NCBI GenBank assembly: GCA_003538625.1
Contig: DPRR01000006.1
Span: forward strand, 522,826 to 586,825
Reading direction: 5' to 3'
From: Ignavibacteriales bacterium
GTDB taxonomy: Bacteria > Bacteroidota > Ignavibacteria > Ignavibacteriales > Ignavibacteriaceae
Length of the DNA stretch: 64,000 nt
Within the stretch, counting starts at the first letter, position 1, and each line of letters starts with the position of its first letter. This document shows positions 52,773-61,204 of the stretch, piece by piece. The position numbers were made by a program, and so were the translations under genes. Below the pieces are notes generated by a model. That model was not told the origin of the DNA. It made no database searches and saw only the letters and a list, made by a program, of their open reading frames with translations.

Positions 52773-53174
52773 ATGAAAGTAGGTTATCCCGATAAATGGA
52801 CTCTTTTGATTTTTGTTCTGCTTTCGGGTTTGGTTATTGCACAATCTGCAAACGAACCAAAAGCAGTTGTAAAACCAATGTCTTACGACTTTGGAGATAT
52901 TGTTCAGGACTCAGTATTTACAACATTTTATGTAATAACAAATGAAGGCGGTGATCTTTTGGAGATTACAAAAGTAAATGCTTCGTGCGGATGTACCGCT
53001 GTAATGTCGGAAAAGAATGAACTGAAACCCGGAGAATCAGCAAATATAAAAGTTTCATTCAATTCTAAGGGAAGAACGGGAAAACAAAGCAAAATAATTA
53101 CAGTAGAAACAAATGATCCACATAATCCTGCCATAAAACTAGCATTAACCGGAAATGTTATAAAAAAGAATTAA
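52773..53174 (+). CDS. secreted DUF1573 (immunoglobulin-like) protein
   Basis: The 133-residue protein has a signal peptide and a DUF1573 domain: MSYDFGDI, then EGGDLLEITKVNASCGCTAV with a Cys-Gly-Cys pair, then KPGESANIKVSFNSKGRTGKQ. The family has an immunoglobulin-like fold; the CGC pair is typical and might bind metal or form a disulfide. It is common in this bacterial group and not specific to metals. Confidence 0.85.
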   Translation: MKVGYPDKWTLLIFVLLSGLVIAQSANEPKAVVKPMSYDFGDIVQDSVFTTFYVITNEGGDLLEITKVNASCGCTAVMSEKNELKPGESANIKVSFNSKGRTGKQSKIITVETNDPHNPAIKLALTGNVIKKN

Positions 53175-53217
53175 ATGAAAAAACAATAACTAAATAATAA
53201 TTAGATGGAGATAAATA

Positions 53218-53646
53218 ATGAAACAACTAACAAAAATCTTTGCAATAACAATCTTTGCATCTTTCATTTCAATGTCCTACGCACAGGAAGCAAGACCTGT
53301 GGAAAAAATGGAAGGACATAAAATGGAAATGAAAAAAGAAAATCAAGACCATATGACTATGGACAGCACTAAATCCGGTCATAAACATATGGATATGAAA
53401 GATCATAAAAATATGAAAATGGATATGAGTGAAACTAAGAAGGAATCCTGGGTAAGAGAAAATGAAATTGATCTTAAATCAATTGATAAAAACAAAGATG
53501 GTAAAGTTTTTCAAGATCAGATGGATTGGAATGTCATTGCCGATGAAGCTGGTGAATGCCCTATTTGCGGAATGAAACTGAAAGAAGTTACACTTGAAAA
53601 AGCAAAAGAAAATCTTGTTAAACACAATTTCAAAGTAAAGGAATAA
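53218..53646 (+). CDS. secreted protein with Met/His-rich part and EF-hand/CPICGM module
   Basis: The 142-residue protein has a signal peptide (ending SYAQ), a Met/His/Lys-rich middle (MEGHKMEMKKE and MDMKDHKNMKMDM) and a C-terminal 59-residue module (84-142) with DKNKDGKVFQDQMDWNVI and CPICGMKL. The module is near-identical in pattern to the end of CusB at 47059-48762. It therefore looks like a free copy of the adaptor's extra domain fused to a Met-rich copper-binding stretch. A TGGAGAT ribosome binding site precedes the ATG. Confidence 0.75.
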   Translation: MKQLTKIFAITIFASFISMSYAQEARPVEKMEGHKMEMKKENQDHMTMDSTKSGHKHMDMKDHKNMKMDMSETKKESWVRENEIDLKSIDKNKDGKVFQDQMDWNVIADEAGECPICGMKLKEVTLEKAKENLVKHNFKVKE

Positions 53647-53650
53647 TTAC

Positions 53651-53701
53651 AACCCTCACTCTCCCCTCTCCTTAGTAAGGAGAGGGGTCGGGGGTGAGGT
53701 T
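53651..53701. repeat. long inverted repeat, probable dispersed element
   Basis: The centre CCCCTCTCCTTA-G-TAAGGAGAGGGG is a perfect 12-base inverted repeat around one base. Outer sequences ACCCTCACTCT and TCGGGGGTGAGGT extend the symmetry imperfectly. It is GC-rich against an AT-rich background and sits in the gap between two plus-strand genes. Such elements are often dispersed, MITE-like repeats. It could form a transcript hairpin here, but no T-run follows. Confidence 0.65.
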
Positions 53702-53717
53702 AAAGTGAGATGATAAA

Positions 53718-54680
53718 ATGATTTGTAATACTTGCGGCGTAAATAACAAAGAAGAAAATAAATTCTGCATAAACTGCGGTGAAGAATTAGTAGAAACAGA
53801 AAGTACTTCCGGAAATAATTGTCCTAATTGTGGCGCAGAAAATAATGAAGATAATAAGTTTTGCATTTCCTGTGGACATCAATTAAGTCAAAGTACTGAA
53901 CAAAGGGAAAACTTTACTGTACAAAATAAACCTAATTCCAACACTGGTAAAAAACGAAAAAGCAAAAAACAGTTTCACAGGGAAACAAATAACAGCTTTA
54001 AAAGAAAGCAAGCAAGAAAAGCATACAGTATAAAAAATTTGAAATTACTATGGATAACGGTTGGAGTTGTTATTGGTTCTGTCATACTAGCTATCTCATT
54101 TGATTTAATATTCCGTCCTCAAACAAAAGATATTCCCGTCGAAACTAAAAGTGCAAATCCCGTAATTGAGGCAAAAGTATTTGAGATAGCCTCCAAATTT
54201 GTTTGCTCTTGTGGATCTTGTAATGAAGAACCTCTCGAAACTTGTAAGTGTTCTACTGCTGTTGATGAAAGACAATTTATAAGAGACTATTTACAAGAGA
54301 ATCAAAAACCTGACGATATAATTCTTGCAGTTGCGAACAAATACGGCTGGCTTGAAGCAGAATTTGCTTCCACATATAATGTTGAAGCTTCAAAAGTTTG
54401 GAATCCCAATCCTCTTGAAATAACTAAGGACATTATTTCAACAACTCCGGCTTTAATTAGCACTAAAGCTATGATTTCAGATAGATATACTATCTATTCG
54501 GCTTTTAATTGTCCTTGCGGACAATGTAATAAAGATGAACTTCGTGAATGCACCTGCACTCATCCCAACGGTGCTATGGTAATCAAAAGATTTATTGATG
54601 AAAAGATTAATGAAAATAAATACACTATCGGTGAGATTATTGAATTAGTTGATAAGAAATACGGTGGAAAGAAAATATAA
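53718..54680 (+). CDS. membrane protein with zinc ribbons and two CcmH-like cysteine domains
   Basis: The 320-residue protein has two N-terminal zinc ribbons (Cys3/6/17/20 and Cys35/38/49/52), a basic linker, one membrane helix (about 110-130) and two repeats of a CcmH-like pattern. These are Cys163, Cys165, Cys168, Cys176, Cys178 followed by RQFIRDYLQ and NKYGW, and Cys265, Cys267, Cys270, Cys278, Cys280 followed by VIKRFIDE and KKYGG. The CxCxxC-x7-CxC arrangement has extra cysteines compared with the LRCxxC of CcmH. Topology would put the two domains outside. Function unknown; metal or thiol handling is plausible. Confidence 0.7.
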   Translation: MICNTCGVNNKEENKFCINCGEELVETESTSGNNCPNCGAENNEDNKFCISCGHQLSQSTEQRENFTVQNKPNSNTGKKRKSKKQFHRETNNSFKRKQARKAYSIKNLKLLWITVGVVIGSVILAISFDLIFRPQTKDIPVETKSANPVIEAKVFEIASKFVCSCGSCNEEPLETCKCSTAVDERQFIRDYLQENQKPDDIILAVANKYGWLEAEFASTYNVEASKVWNPNPLEITKDIISTTPALISTKAMISDRYTIYSAFNCPCGQCNKDELRECTCTHPNGAMVIKRFIDEKINENKYTIGEIIELVDKKYGGKKI

Positions 54681-54723
54681 AATCATAGTTGGAATATTAA
54701 ATCAAAAGAAATAGGAAATTATT

Positions 54724-54927
54724 ATGATGGGATTTATGGGAATGTGGTGGCTATGGTTATTAGTAATTGCCATAGTTATTATTCTTGTTTATACAGTAAA
54801 CAACTCCAGAACAGGTTCATCTAATATTCAAAACGTATCAACACTGGATATGTTAAAGAAACGGTACGCTCAGGGGAAAATCGATAAACAAGAGTTTGAA
54901 GAAAAGAAAAAAGATTTACTTAACTAA
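54724..54927 (+). CDS. SHOCT-domain membrane protein
   Basis: The 67-residue product has one membrane helix with MMGFMGMWWLWLL at the start and a C-terminal SHOCT motif (TLDMLKKRYAQGKIDKQEFE). SHOCT domains are short oligomerisation modules often found at protein ends next to metal and redox genes. An AGGAAATT site precedes the ATG. Confidence 0.8.
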   Translation: MMGFMGMWWLWLLVIAIVIILVYTVNNSRTGSSNIQNVSTLDMLKKRYAQGKIDKQEFEEKKKDLLN

Positions 54928-54944
54928 ATAGATGCAGGTGAAAA

Positions 54945-55625
54945 ATGATGAATGTTAATTTTTGTACTCAATGCGGACATAAAGTAAATAATGGATCAAA
55001 ATTTTGTCCATCGTGTGGTAATTCGATAGTGGAAGAAAAAAACATTATAAATCACAACACTAAAAGAGATAAAGTGCTTAATAAAAAGAGAGTTTCAAAT
55101 AAAAAGGGATTGGTGACCACTGCTATCATAGTTCTGGTTGTTAGTGCATTAATATTTTATTTCAATACTAAGGCTTCCAAAGAGGAAGCAGTAATTGAAA
55201 AGCAGCCCAAAATTACAGGAGTAGTAAACTACCCATCTTCCCGATTTGATCATTACTACTCTGTTGCATTTGCACAAAATGGAAAAATTATTTTACCTCT
55301 CGATGTTGTTAAAGATAAAAAATTTGTGAAGTTCGATTTCATAAACAATAATAAAACGATCCCGTTACTTGCTTATTTAACTGAGGATGGAAAAGTAATC
55401 ACGGCTATTAGTTTATGCGAACCTTGCGACTCTAAAGATTTTCATATTCAAGGGAGCGAATTGATTTGTAACTCCTGTGGCACTACCTGGAATTTAAATA
55501 ATCTTGATGCCATTAGAGGTTCTTGCGGTAAGTATCCACCAGATCCGGTCCCAAGCATAGTTGTTGGAAATGAAATTCAAATAAATGAATATGACGTAAC
55601 AAGCTGGACAAGAAGAAATATATGA
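54945..55625 (+). CDS. zinc-ribbon membrane protein with DUF2318 metal-binding domain
   Basis: The 226-residue protein has an N-terminal zinc ribbon (CTQCGHKV, CPSCGNSI), one membrane helix (about 58-75) and a DUF2318 domain: ISLCEPCDSKDFHIQGSELI, then CNSCGTTWNL and RGSCGKYPPDPVPS. DUF2318 proteins are known in iron-uptake clusters with FtsX-type ABC transporters (P19/FTR1 systems). Its stop overlaps the permease start by four bases, so the link is strong here too. Confidence 0.85.
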   Translation: MMNVNFCTQCGHKVNNGSKFCPSCGNSIVEEKNIINHNTKRDKVLNKKRVSNKKGLVTTAIIVLVVSALIFYFNTKASKEEAVIEKQPKITGVVNYPSSRFDHYYSVAFAQNGKIILPLDVVKDKKFVKFDFINNNKTIPLLAYLTEDGKVITAISLCEPCDSKDFHIQGSELICNSCGTTWNLNNLDAIRGSCGKYPPDPVPSIVVGNEIQINEYDVTSWTRRNI

Positions 55626-56800
55626 AACTTTATAACATTTCACTACAAAGTTTAAGACGACGAAAATCGAGAACGATTTTTCTGATATTCGGGTTGCTGC
55701 TTGCTGTTGCTTCATTTGTAACACTTTATGTTGTTTCAGAAAATGTGAATAAAAATGTAGCAGAAAACCTGGATGAATTTGGTGCAAATATGTTAATTAC
55801 ACCTAAAAGCGACGGCTTAAATTTAAGTTACGGAGGCGTAGCAATAACCGGGGTAACTATTGAAAACAGTTCACTTTCTTATAATGATATTGCTAAAATC
55901 AAATCAATAAAAAATAAAGATAATCTCAGAATAATAGCCCCAAAACTTTTTAATTCAATAAAAGTTCAATACTTAGATGGCATAGGGGAAATAAATGTTG
56001 TTGCTGCTGGGGTTAATTTTAAGGATGAAGTAAGATTGAAAAAATGGTGGCGCGTAATAGGCAATTATCCATCACAGGAAAATGAAATTTTAATGGGTAG
56101 TGAAGCTTCAAAGCTTTTGGAAATGAAGTTAAATCAAAAAACAAGTTTAAATGGAGAAGAATTCTTAGTATCAGGAATTTTAGAAGAAACCGGGTCACAG
56201 GATGATGGACTTATCTTTCTTGATTTGAAAAAATCTCAGGAACTTTTTAATAAAAAGAATGAGTTAAGCTTAATTGAAATTGCAGCCCGATGCTATGATT
56301 GTCCTATCGAAGAAATTGTAAGACAAACTTCCTCCAAATTACCTGGTGCAAAGGTTACTGCAATTAAGCAAACAATAGAATCCAAGATGACAGCAATACA
56401 CCGCTTCGAGCATTTTTCTTTAGGCATTTCAGCAGTAATTCTTGTTATCTCTCTGCTAATAGTTTTCACAAATGTTAATGCCTCAGTAAATGAAAGAACA
56501 AAAGAGATAGGAATTTTTATGTCGGTTGGATTTAGACGCTGGCACATTATTAAAATCATTTTACTTGAAGTATTAATTGCAAGCTTTTCAGCCGGTGTAA
56601 TTGGTTTCTTCATTGGTATTGCCGGGGCAAAAATTATTACTCCAATCCTTAGTATGGATGATAGTATTACAATCAACTTTAGTTACTCATTGTTATTGTT
56701 GTCAGCCGGGATGGCTGTAACTGCCGGTCTGCTTGCAAGTGTTCTCCCCGCACTTAAGGCAGCCAGGCTCGATCCAACTGTAGCATTTAGAAGTTTATGA
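55622..56800 (+). CDS. FtsX/MacB-type ABC transporter permease
   Basis: The 392-residue protein has one N-terminal membrane helix, a periplasmic domain of about 230 residues (with Cys-containing RCYDCP) and three C-terminal membrane helices with the FtsX motif (VNERTKEIGIFMSVG) and a final LDPTVAFRSL. It is one half of a MacB-like exporter or iron-related transporter. The ATPase follows nine bases later. Confidence 0.88.
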   Translation: MKLYNISLQSLRRRKSRTIFLIFGLLLAVASFVTLYVVSENVNKNVAENLDEFGANMLITPKSDGLNLSYGGVAITGVTIENSSLSYNDIAKIKSIKNKDNLRIIAPKLFNSIKVQYLDGIGEINVVAAGVNFKDEVRLKKWWRVIGNYPSQENEILMGSEASKLLEMKLNQKTSLNGEEFLVSGILEETGSQDDGLIFLDLKKSQELFNKKNELSLIEIAARCYDCPIEEIVRQTSSKLPGAKVTAIKQTIESKMTAIHRFEHFSLGISAVILVISLLIVFTNVNASVNERTKEIGIFMSVGFRRWHIIKIILLEVLIASFSAGVIGFFIGIAGAKIITPILSMDDSITINFSYSLLLLSAGMAVTAGLLASVLPALKAARLDPTVAFRSL

Positions 56801-56809
56801 GGAAATGAT

Positions 56810-57478
56810 ATGAGCTTAATACAAATAAACAATCTTATAAAAGAATATAAAAGCGGTATTGAAAAGGTCACAGCAGTGAACAATATTTCTTTGGAAATAA
56901 AACAAGGTGAATTTATTTCTTTAATGGGTGAATCCGGTTCTGGTAAAAGTACATTGTTAACAATGCTTGGTGGATTAAATAAACCTACTAAAGGTAAAGT
57001 TATTATTGATGAGATAGATATTTACAATCTCTCTGCAAACAGTCTTGCCGATTTCAGGAGAGAATATATAGGATTTGTTTTTCAATCATTTCAGTTGATA
57101 CCATATTTGACAGTAATTGAAAATGTTCAACTTCCTCTGGCAACAAACGGTCATTCAAAAAAGCTGCAAGCTGAACTTGCCTCATCAATTATAAATAAAG
57201 TTCATCTTGAGAGTAAAGGAAAAAGATTGATAAATGAATTAAGCGGCGGTGAACAGCAGAGAGTTGCAATTGCACGTGCGCTTATTAATGATCCGCTGAT
57301 ACTTTTAACAGATGAGCCAACGGGAAATCTTGACAGCAAAACAAGCGAAGATATTATGAACATTTTTAGAGAATTAAATCGGTTAGGAAAGAACATAATT
57401 ATGGTAACTCATAATTCGGATTTTAAAAAATATTCATCCAGAAATATTCATCTATCTGATGGTAAGCTTATTTGCTGA
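56810..57478 (+). CDS. ABC transporter ATPase (LolD/MacB-like)
   Basis: The 222-residue protein has Walker A GESGSGKST (around 42-50), the signature LSGGEQQRVAIARAL and Walker B LLTDEPTGNLD. It belongs to the LolD/MacB/FtsE-type family that pairs with FtsX-fold permeases. Its end overlaps the start of a YHS gene by 20 bases. Confidence 0.92.
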   Translation: MSLIQINNLIKEYKSGIEKVTAVNNISLEIKQGEFISLMGESGSGKSTLLTMLGGLNKPTKGKVIIDEIDIYNLSANSLADFRREYIGFVFQSFQLIPYLTVIENVQLPLATNGHSKKLQAELASSIINKVHLESKGKRLINELSGGEQQRVAIARALINDPLILLTDEPTGNLDSKTSEDIMNIFRELNRLGKNIIMVTHNSDFKKYSSRNIHLSDGKLIC

Positions 57479-57689
57479 ATATGCAAAGAATTATGAAGAA
57501 TATCTTGTTCGTGATCCTGTTTGCAGAATGCACATTCACCCGGAATACGCTGCTGATTTAGATTTCTACAAAGGTAGGATATTATATTTTTGCTCATTTC
57601 CTTGTAAAGAAAAATTTGTGGCTGATCCTGAAAAATATTTTTTGGAAATACCTGTAAAAGGCAATGAGAATAAACAATCAAGTGAATAA
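57459..57689 (+). CDS. YHS-domain protein, 76 residues
   Basis: The product has DPVCRMHIHPEYAADL and YFCSFPCKEKFVADPEKYF, a YHS domain in which the usual GM after Cys is RM. It starts inside the ATPase gene, so translation is coupled. It would be a cytosolic metal-binding partner of the DUF2318/FtsX transporter. Confidence 0.75.
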   Translation: MVSLFAEYAKNYEEYLVRDPVCRMHIHPEYAADLDFYKGRILYFCSFPCKEKFVADPEKYFLEIPVKGNENKQSSE

Positions 57690-57728
57690 TACTACATTGA
57701 AGAAATTTCATCAATGCTGAGGTTTGAT

Positions 57729-58673
57729 ATGAAAACAATTTTAATACTCGTTGCAGTACTTTTATCTTTTATTTTTATAAAAGCACAGAACGTTTCAGAG
57801 CTAGCAGCCGAAAAAGAATTTAAGCAATCTTATGATAAGGGTGTTAAATATTTTTTTGAAGGAAACATTCTCAAAGCAGAAGAAAACTTTCAAACATCGT
57901 TAGAGACAAAGCCGGATGATTTAAACACATTGAAATATCTTGCTGAAATTTCTATTGCTAATCAAAGCGTATCTAAGATACAATATTATTATGAAAAAGT
58001 AATGAAGCTTAATTCTAATGATGAAGACGCACTCGTAAGTCTTGGAGTAATAAACCTTCAAACTGGAAATTTTGAGAAAGCAGAAATCCTTCTTGTTAAA
58101 GCAGTCAATAACCAGCCTAAGAATGAACAGGCTCTTTTCAATTTGAGTGTTTTATATGAAATCAAAGGTGAGTTTCCAAAAGCCATAAATACTTTGGAGA
58201 AATTAATTTCAATCAATCCCCTTAATAGCGAATACTATCAAACGATAGGATTGTTTTATTTAGCTCAAAGTCATTATTCATCTGCAGAGAAAAACTTTTT
58301 AAAAGCGCTGCAATTAAATGATAATCTGATTGAATCGAAAAAAGGATTAATAATTGTTTATCAAAATCAAAATAAGCTTAAGGAATCATTAAAATATATC
58401 AATGAACTGGAAGTAATATCTCCAGACATACAATATTTAAATATTTTGAAAGCATATCAGCAGTATTTGGAAGGTAAAATAGAAACTGCTATTAAATATG
58501 CACTTCTGGAAATTAAAAAACATCCTGAAGAACCTGATGCATACTACCTGATAAGTGATTTATATAAAATTAATGGTGATGAATTAGAGTCACGCATATA
58601 TTTTGAAAAAGCAGAAAAATTAAATGAGAATTATCCCGGCAAAATGGTGTATTCTCTTCTTAATATTAAATAA
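57729..58673 (+). CDS. secreted TPR-repeat protein
   Basis: The Met at 57729 (MKTILILVAV) is chosen as the start because it begins a signal peptide ending IKAQ. The 314-residue product contains about seven TPR units (for example ALVSLGVINLQTGNFEKAE). It resembles the TPR protein at 38018-38848 in layout. It may scaffold periplasmic metal proteins. Confidence 0.8.
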   Translation: MKTILILVAVLLSFIFIKAQNVSELAAEKEFKQSYDKGVKYFFEGNILKAEENFQTSLETKPDDLNTLKYLAEISIANQSVSKIQYYYEKVMKLNSNDEDALVSLGVINLQTGNFEKAEILLVKAVNNQPKNEQALFNLSVLYEIKGEFPKAINTLEKLISINPLNSEYYQTIGLFYLAQSHYSSAEKNFLKALQLNDNLIESKKGLIIVYQNQNKLKESLKYINELEVISPDIQYLNILKAYQQYLEGKIETAIKYALLEIKKHPEEPDAYYLISDLYKINGDELESRIYFEKAEKLNENYPGKMVYSLLNIK

Positions 58674-58705
58674 AAACATTATTAAAAAATCAAAGGAGAA
58701 ATGAA

Positions 58706-59188
58706 ATGAAGTCAATAATCTTAACAGCGGTAATGTTAATAGTAGCTCTTAACACTAACGCACTCGCTCAGCACGATCACGGAATGCACGGCGGGCAGCA
58801 GGAAATGAATATGCAAATGCAGAATATGAATAGTATGATGAACAGGATGAATGATATATCCTCTCGTATGAGTGATATGATGCAGAATATGAACCAAATG
58901 CATCAGCAGCATCAGAATATGCAAATGAATTTGCAGCAGGAACATATGCAGTCTATGATGCAGGAGAATATGATGCCGATGATGAATTCGATGGATCAAA
59001 TGTCTGAAAATATGAAGGGAATGACTCAGCATATGCAAAATATAATGGGGAATAAAGAAATGATGAACAATAAAGAATTCCAAAACAGGATGGATGAAAT
59101 GATGGATAATATGGGTAAAATGATGAACAACTTTGAGGATATGATGAATAATATGGAAGAAACTCAAAAACTTCTGGAAGAGAAATAA
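58706..59188 (+). CDS. secreted, extremely Met-rich protein
   Basis: The 160-residue protein has a signal peptide (ending ALAQ) followed by a mature chain in which Met makes up more than a quarter of residues, in MQMQNM, MMN, QHMQ and MMxNM repeats, with His and Gln. It has no cysteine and should be almost entirely helical. It is a strong candidate for a periplasmic Cu(I)/Ag(I) sponge. It is the third Met-rich protein in the island. Confidence 0.75.
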   Translation: MKSIILTAVMLIVALNTNALAQHDHGMHGGQQEMNMQMQNMNSMMNRMNDISSRMSDMMQNMNQMHQQHQNMQMNLQQEHMQSMMQENMMPMMNSMDQMSENMKGMTQHMQNIMGNKEMMNNKEFQNRMDEMMDNMGKMMNNFEDMMNNMEETQKLLEEK

Positions 59189-59192
59189 TCAG

Positions 59193-60074
59193 GTGAAAGC
59201 ACTTTTTAATTCTTTTTTAGTAACTACTATGGCTACAGTAATATTTCTTTTCATAATACCAACTGCGGAATTGACCGCGCAAACAAGCTTATCTGAAGTA
59301 AACTCCAGGTGGACTTTATCAACATCATTCCAAGTTACAGGTGGAAATTATTTTTATGATGAATACAGCACTCTTTATTTTCTTTACGGAGGAATTCGTT
59401 ACCAAAACAAAAATTTTTCTTTATATGGTTACATTCCAATGGTAGCTCAAAATCGTCCTGGGTTTACACAATCAGGGATGATGGTTATTCCAACCGGAAG
59501 AGAAGATGAAGGTAATAGTGGAATGATGAATGGAGGTTATATGCACGGCGGGAATAATTCTGTTAATCAAAGTTCTATGATGAATTCGCAAATATCTCTT
59601 GGAGATTTTTATTTATATGGTTCATACCAGCTTCTAAATGAAATTAATAATCCTATAGACCTTTACTTTACTCCGGGTATAAAATTTCCAACCGCTACTG
59701 AAATCTCAGCTATAGGAACTGGAAAATTTGATTATAGTCTTTCCGCAAGTATCAGGCGATCAATTGAATCATTTGTGCTTTTAGCTGAAGCTGGATTTAT
59801 AAAGCTTGGTGACCCCGATGGAATTGACTATAAAAATCCGTTCACGTATGGGTTTGGTGTGGGAAAATTTTTATCTGAAAATGGAAACTCTGTTTTACTT
59901 TATTTTATTTCTTATACAAGCATATTCGATAATTATGAACCTCCGCGCCAAGTTTCACTCGGTTTAAATTTTAAATTAAATCCAACAACAACTTTATCTC
60001 TCATAGGTTCAAAAGGATTAAGTAATTACAGTCCGGATTTTAGTTTGAGCACAGGGATGAATTTCAGTTTATAA
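59193..60074 (+). CDS. outer-membrane beta-barrel protein
   Basis: The 293-residue product starts at GTG 59193 (spacing to the AATCAG site is fair). It has a signal peptide and alternating hydrophobic/aromatic strands, ending with a Phe-Ser-Leu terminus typical of outer-membrane barrels. A Met/Gly-rich loop (GMMNGGYMHGGNN) around residues 108-125 could bind copper. The family is probably the MetA-pathway/phenol-degradation-like barrel group, but I am not sure. Confidence 0.7.
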   Translation: MKALFNSFLVTTMATVIFLFIIPTAELTAQTSLSEVNSRWTLSTSFQVTGGNYFYDEYSTLYFLYGGIRYQNKNFSLYGYIPMVAQNRPGFTQSGMMVIPTGREDEGNSGMMNGGYMHGGNNSVNQSSMMNSQISLGDFYLYGSYQLLNEINNPIDLYFTPGIKFPTATEISAIGTGKFDYSLSASIRRSIESFVLLAEAGFIKLGDPDGIDYKNPFTYGFGVGKFLSENGNSVLLYFISYTSIFDNYEPPRQVSLGLNFKLNPTTTLSLIGSKGLSNYSPDFSLSTGMNFSL

Positions 60075-60116
60075 ATTAACTAGGATTTTCAATCATAAAC
60101 TTATTAAGGAGTTGCT

Positions 60117-61175
60117 ATGCAATTAGTACCCGATTGGGCACCTAACATTCATCCGATTATAGTTCACTTCCCGCTGGTTCTTTTAATAATCGCTGTATTA
60201 TTTGATCTTGTTGGACTGGCGTTAACAAAATTTGACTGGATTAAAAAATCTGCTTTACTACTGTATTTTTTAGGAACGATTGCTGCTGCCGTAGCATTCA
60301 TTACAGGTATTGAAGCTTCAAATAATATTGATATTCCTGCTAATGCTTTTTCAACAGTTAATGAGCACGCCGACTGGGCTGAAATTACTTTATGGTTTTT
60401 CAGTATTTATACTATTATAAGGTTAACAGTTGGACTCTTTTTCAAGTCATTAAAGAAAGTTTTTGTTGTAGCAATTGTTCTCGCCGGACTTTTAGGAATT
60501 TATTTATTATATCAAACAGGCGATCACGGCGCACAATTAGTTTTTGGATATGGTTTTGGGACCGGGAATCTTACTAAACAAGAAAAACAACAAAATGATA
60601 CTGTAGAAAAAGAAAAAATTTCTGATTCAACTTTTAATATAAATGAAAATGGTTCCTGGAAATTGATTGCGGATAATGGAATAATTAACGTTCTATCCGA
60701 AAAATTCAAATGGATAGAAGGCTCACTTGAAGGTCTCAGCCCAATGTTTGATCCCGCTGAATCTGTTTTAATGTTTCATAAGACACCCGAATCAATATTC
60801 GTTTATGATAATAAATTAAAAGGAGTTCAGGTTACAGCAAAAATAAATATTGATGATTTTACTGGCGAGCTGGAATTAGTGCATCACTTCATTGATGAAA
60901 ATAACAATGATTTTCTCGGATTAAAAGATGGAGAAATTTCTCTATCGAGGAAAAGTAATGGCGAGATTAAAATCTTTGAAAAGGAAAAATTTCAAAGTAA
61001 TGGTTGGCTTGAAATAAAAGTTGTAAGCGAAGGAACTCACTTCAGAGGTTATATTAATAATAAAATGATCGTGCACGGGCACGGAAGCAAACCTGAAGCT
61101 GGCAGTGTTGGTATCAGGATTAATGGAAATGGTATTTTGTATTTAAGTTCAATAGCAGTTCAATCTTTACAATAA
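60117..61175 (+). CDS. DUF2231 membrane domain fused to a laminin-G-like sensor domain
   Basis: The 352-residue protein has a DUF2231 four-helix membrane domain (PDWAPNIHPIIVHFPLVLL near the start, with the conserved HPxxVHFP), then a periplasmic domain of about 190 residues resembling the LamG/DUF1080 concanavalin-like fold (GELELVHHF, EIKVVSEGTHFRGYINNKMI). DUF2231 may bind heme or copper. It is the last gene of the metal island on the plus strand; the AAGGAG ribosome binding site is clear. Confidence 0.8.
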   Translation: MQLVPDWAPNIHPIIVHFPLVLLIIAVLFDLVGLALTKFDWIKKSALLLYFLGTIAAAVAFITGIEASNNIDIPANAFSTVNEHADWAEITLWFFSIYTIIRLTVGLFFKSLKKVFVVAIVLAGLLGIYLLYQTGDHGAQLVFGYGFGTGNLTKQEKQQNDTVEKEKISDSTFNINENGSWKLIADNGIINVLSEKFKWIEGSLEGLSPMFDPAESVLMFHKTPESIFVYDNKLKGVQVTAKINIDDFTGELELVHHFIDENNNDFLGLKDGEISLSRKSNGEIKIFEKEKFQSNGWLEIKVVSEGTHFRGYINNKMIVHGHGSKPEAGSVGIRINGNGILYLSSIAVQSLQ

Positions 61176-61204
61176 TAGAATTTAAGGTGATTGATATTTC
61201 TATT

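Noticed and set aside
58736..59167. His-rich minus-strand ORF of 143 codons opposite the Met-rich gene
   Set aside because: Antisense of ATG-rich codons gives CAT (His) runs automatically. It is a shadow of the Met-rich protein; no ribosome binding site was seen. The same holds for the plus-strand His-rich frames at 17953-18156 and 19047-19301.
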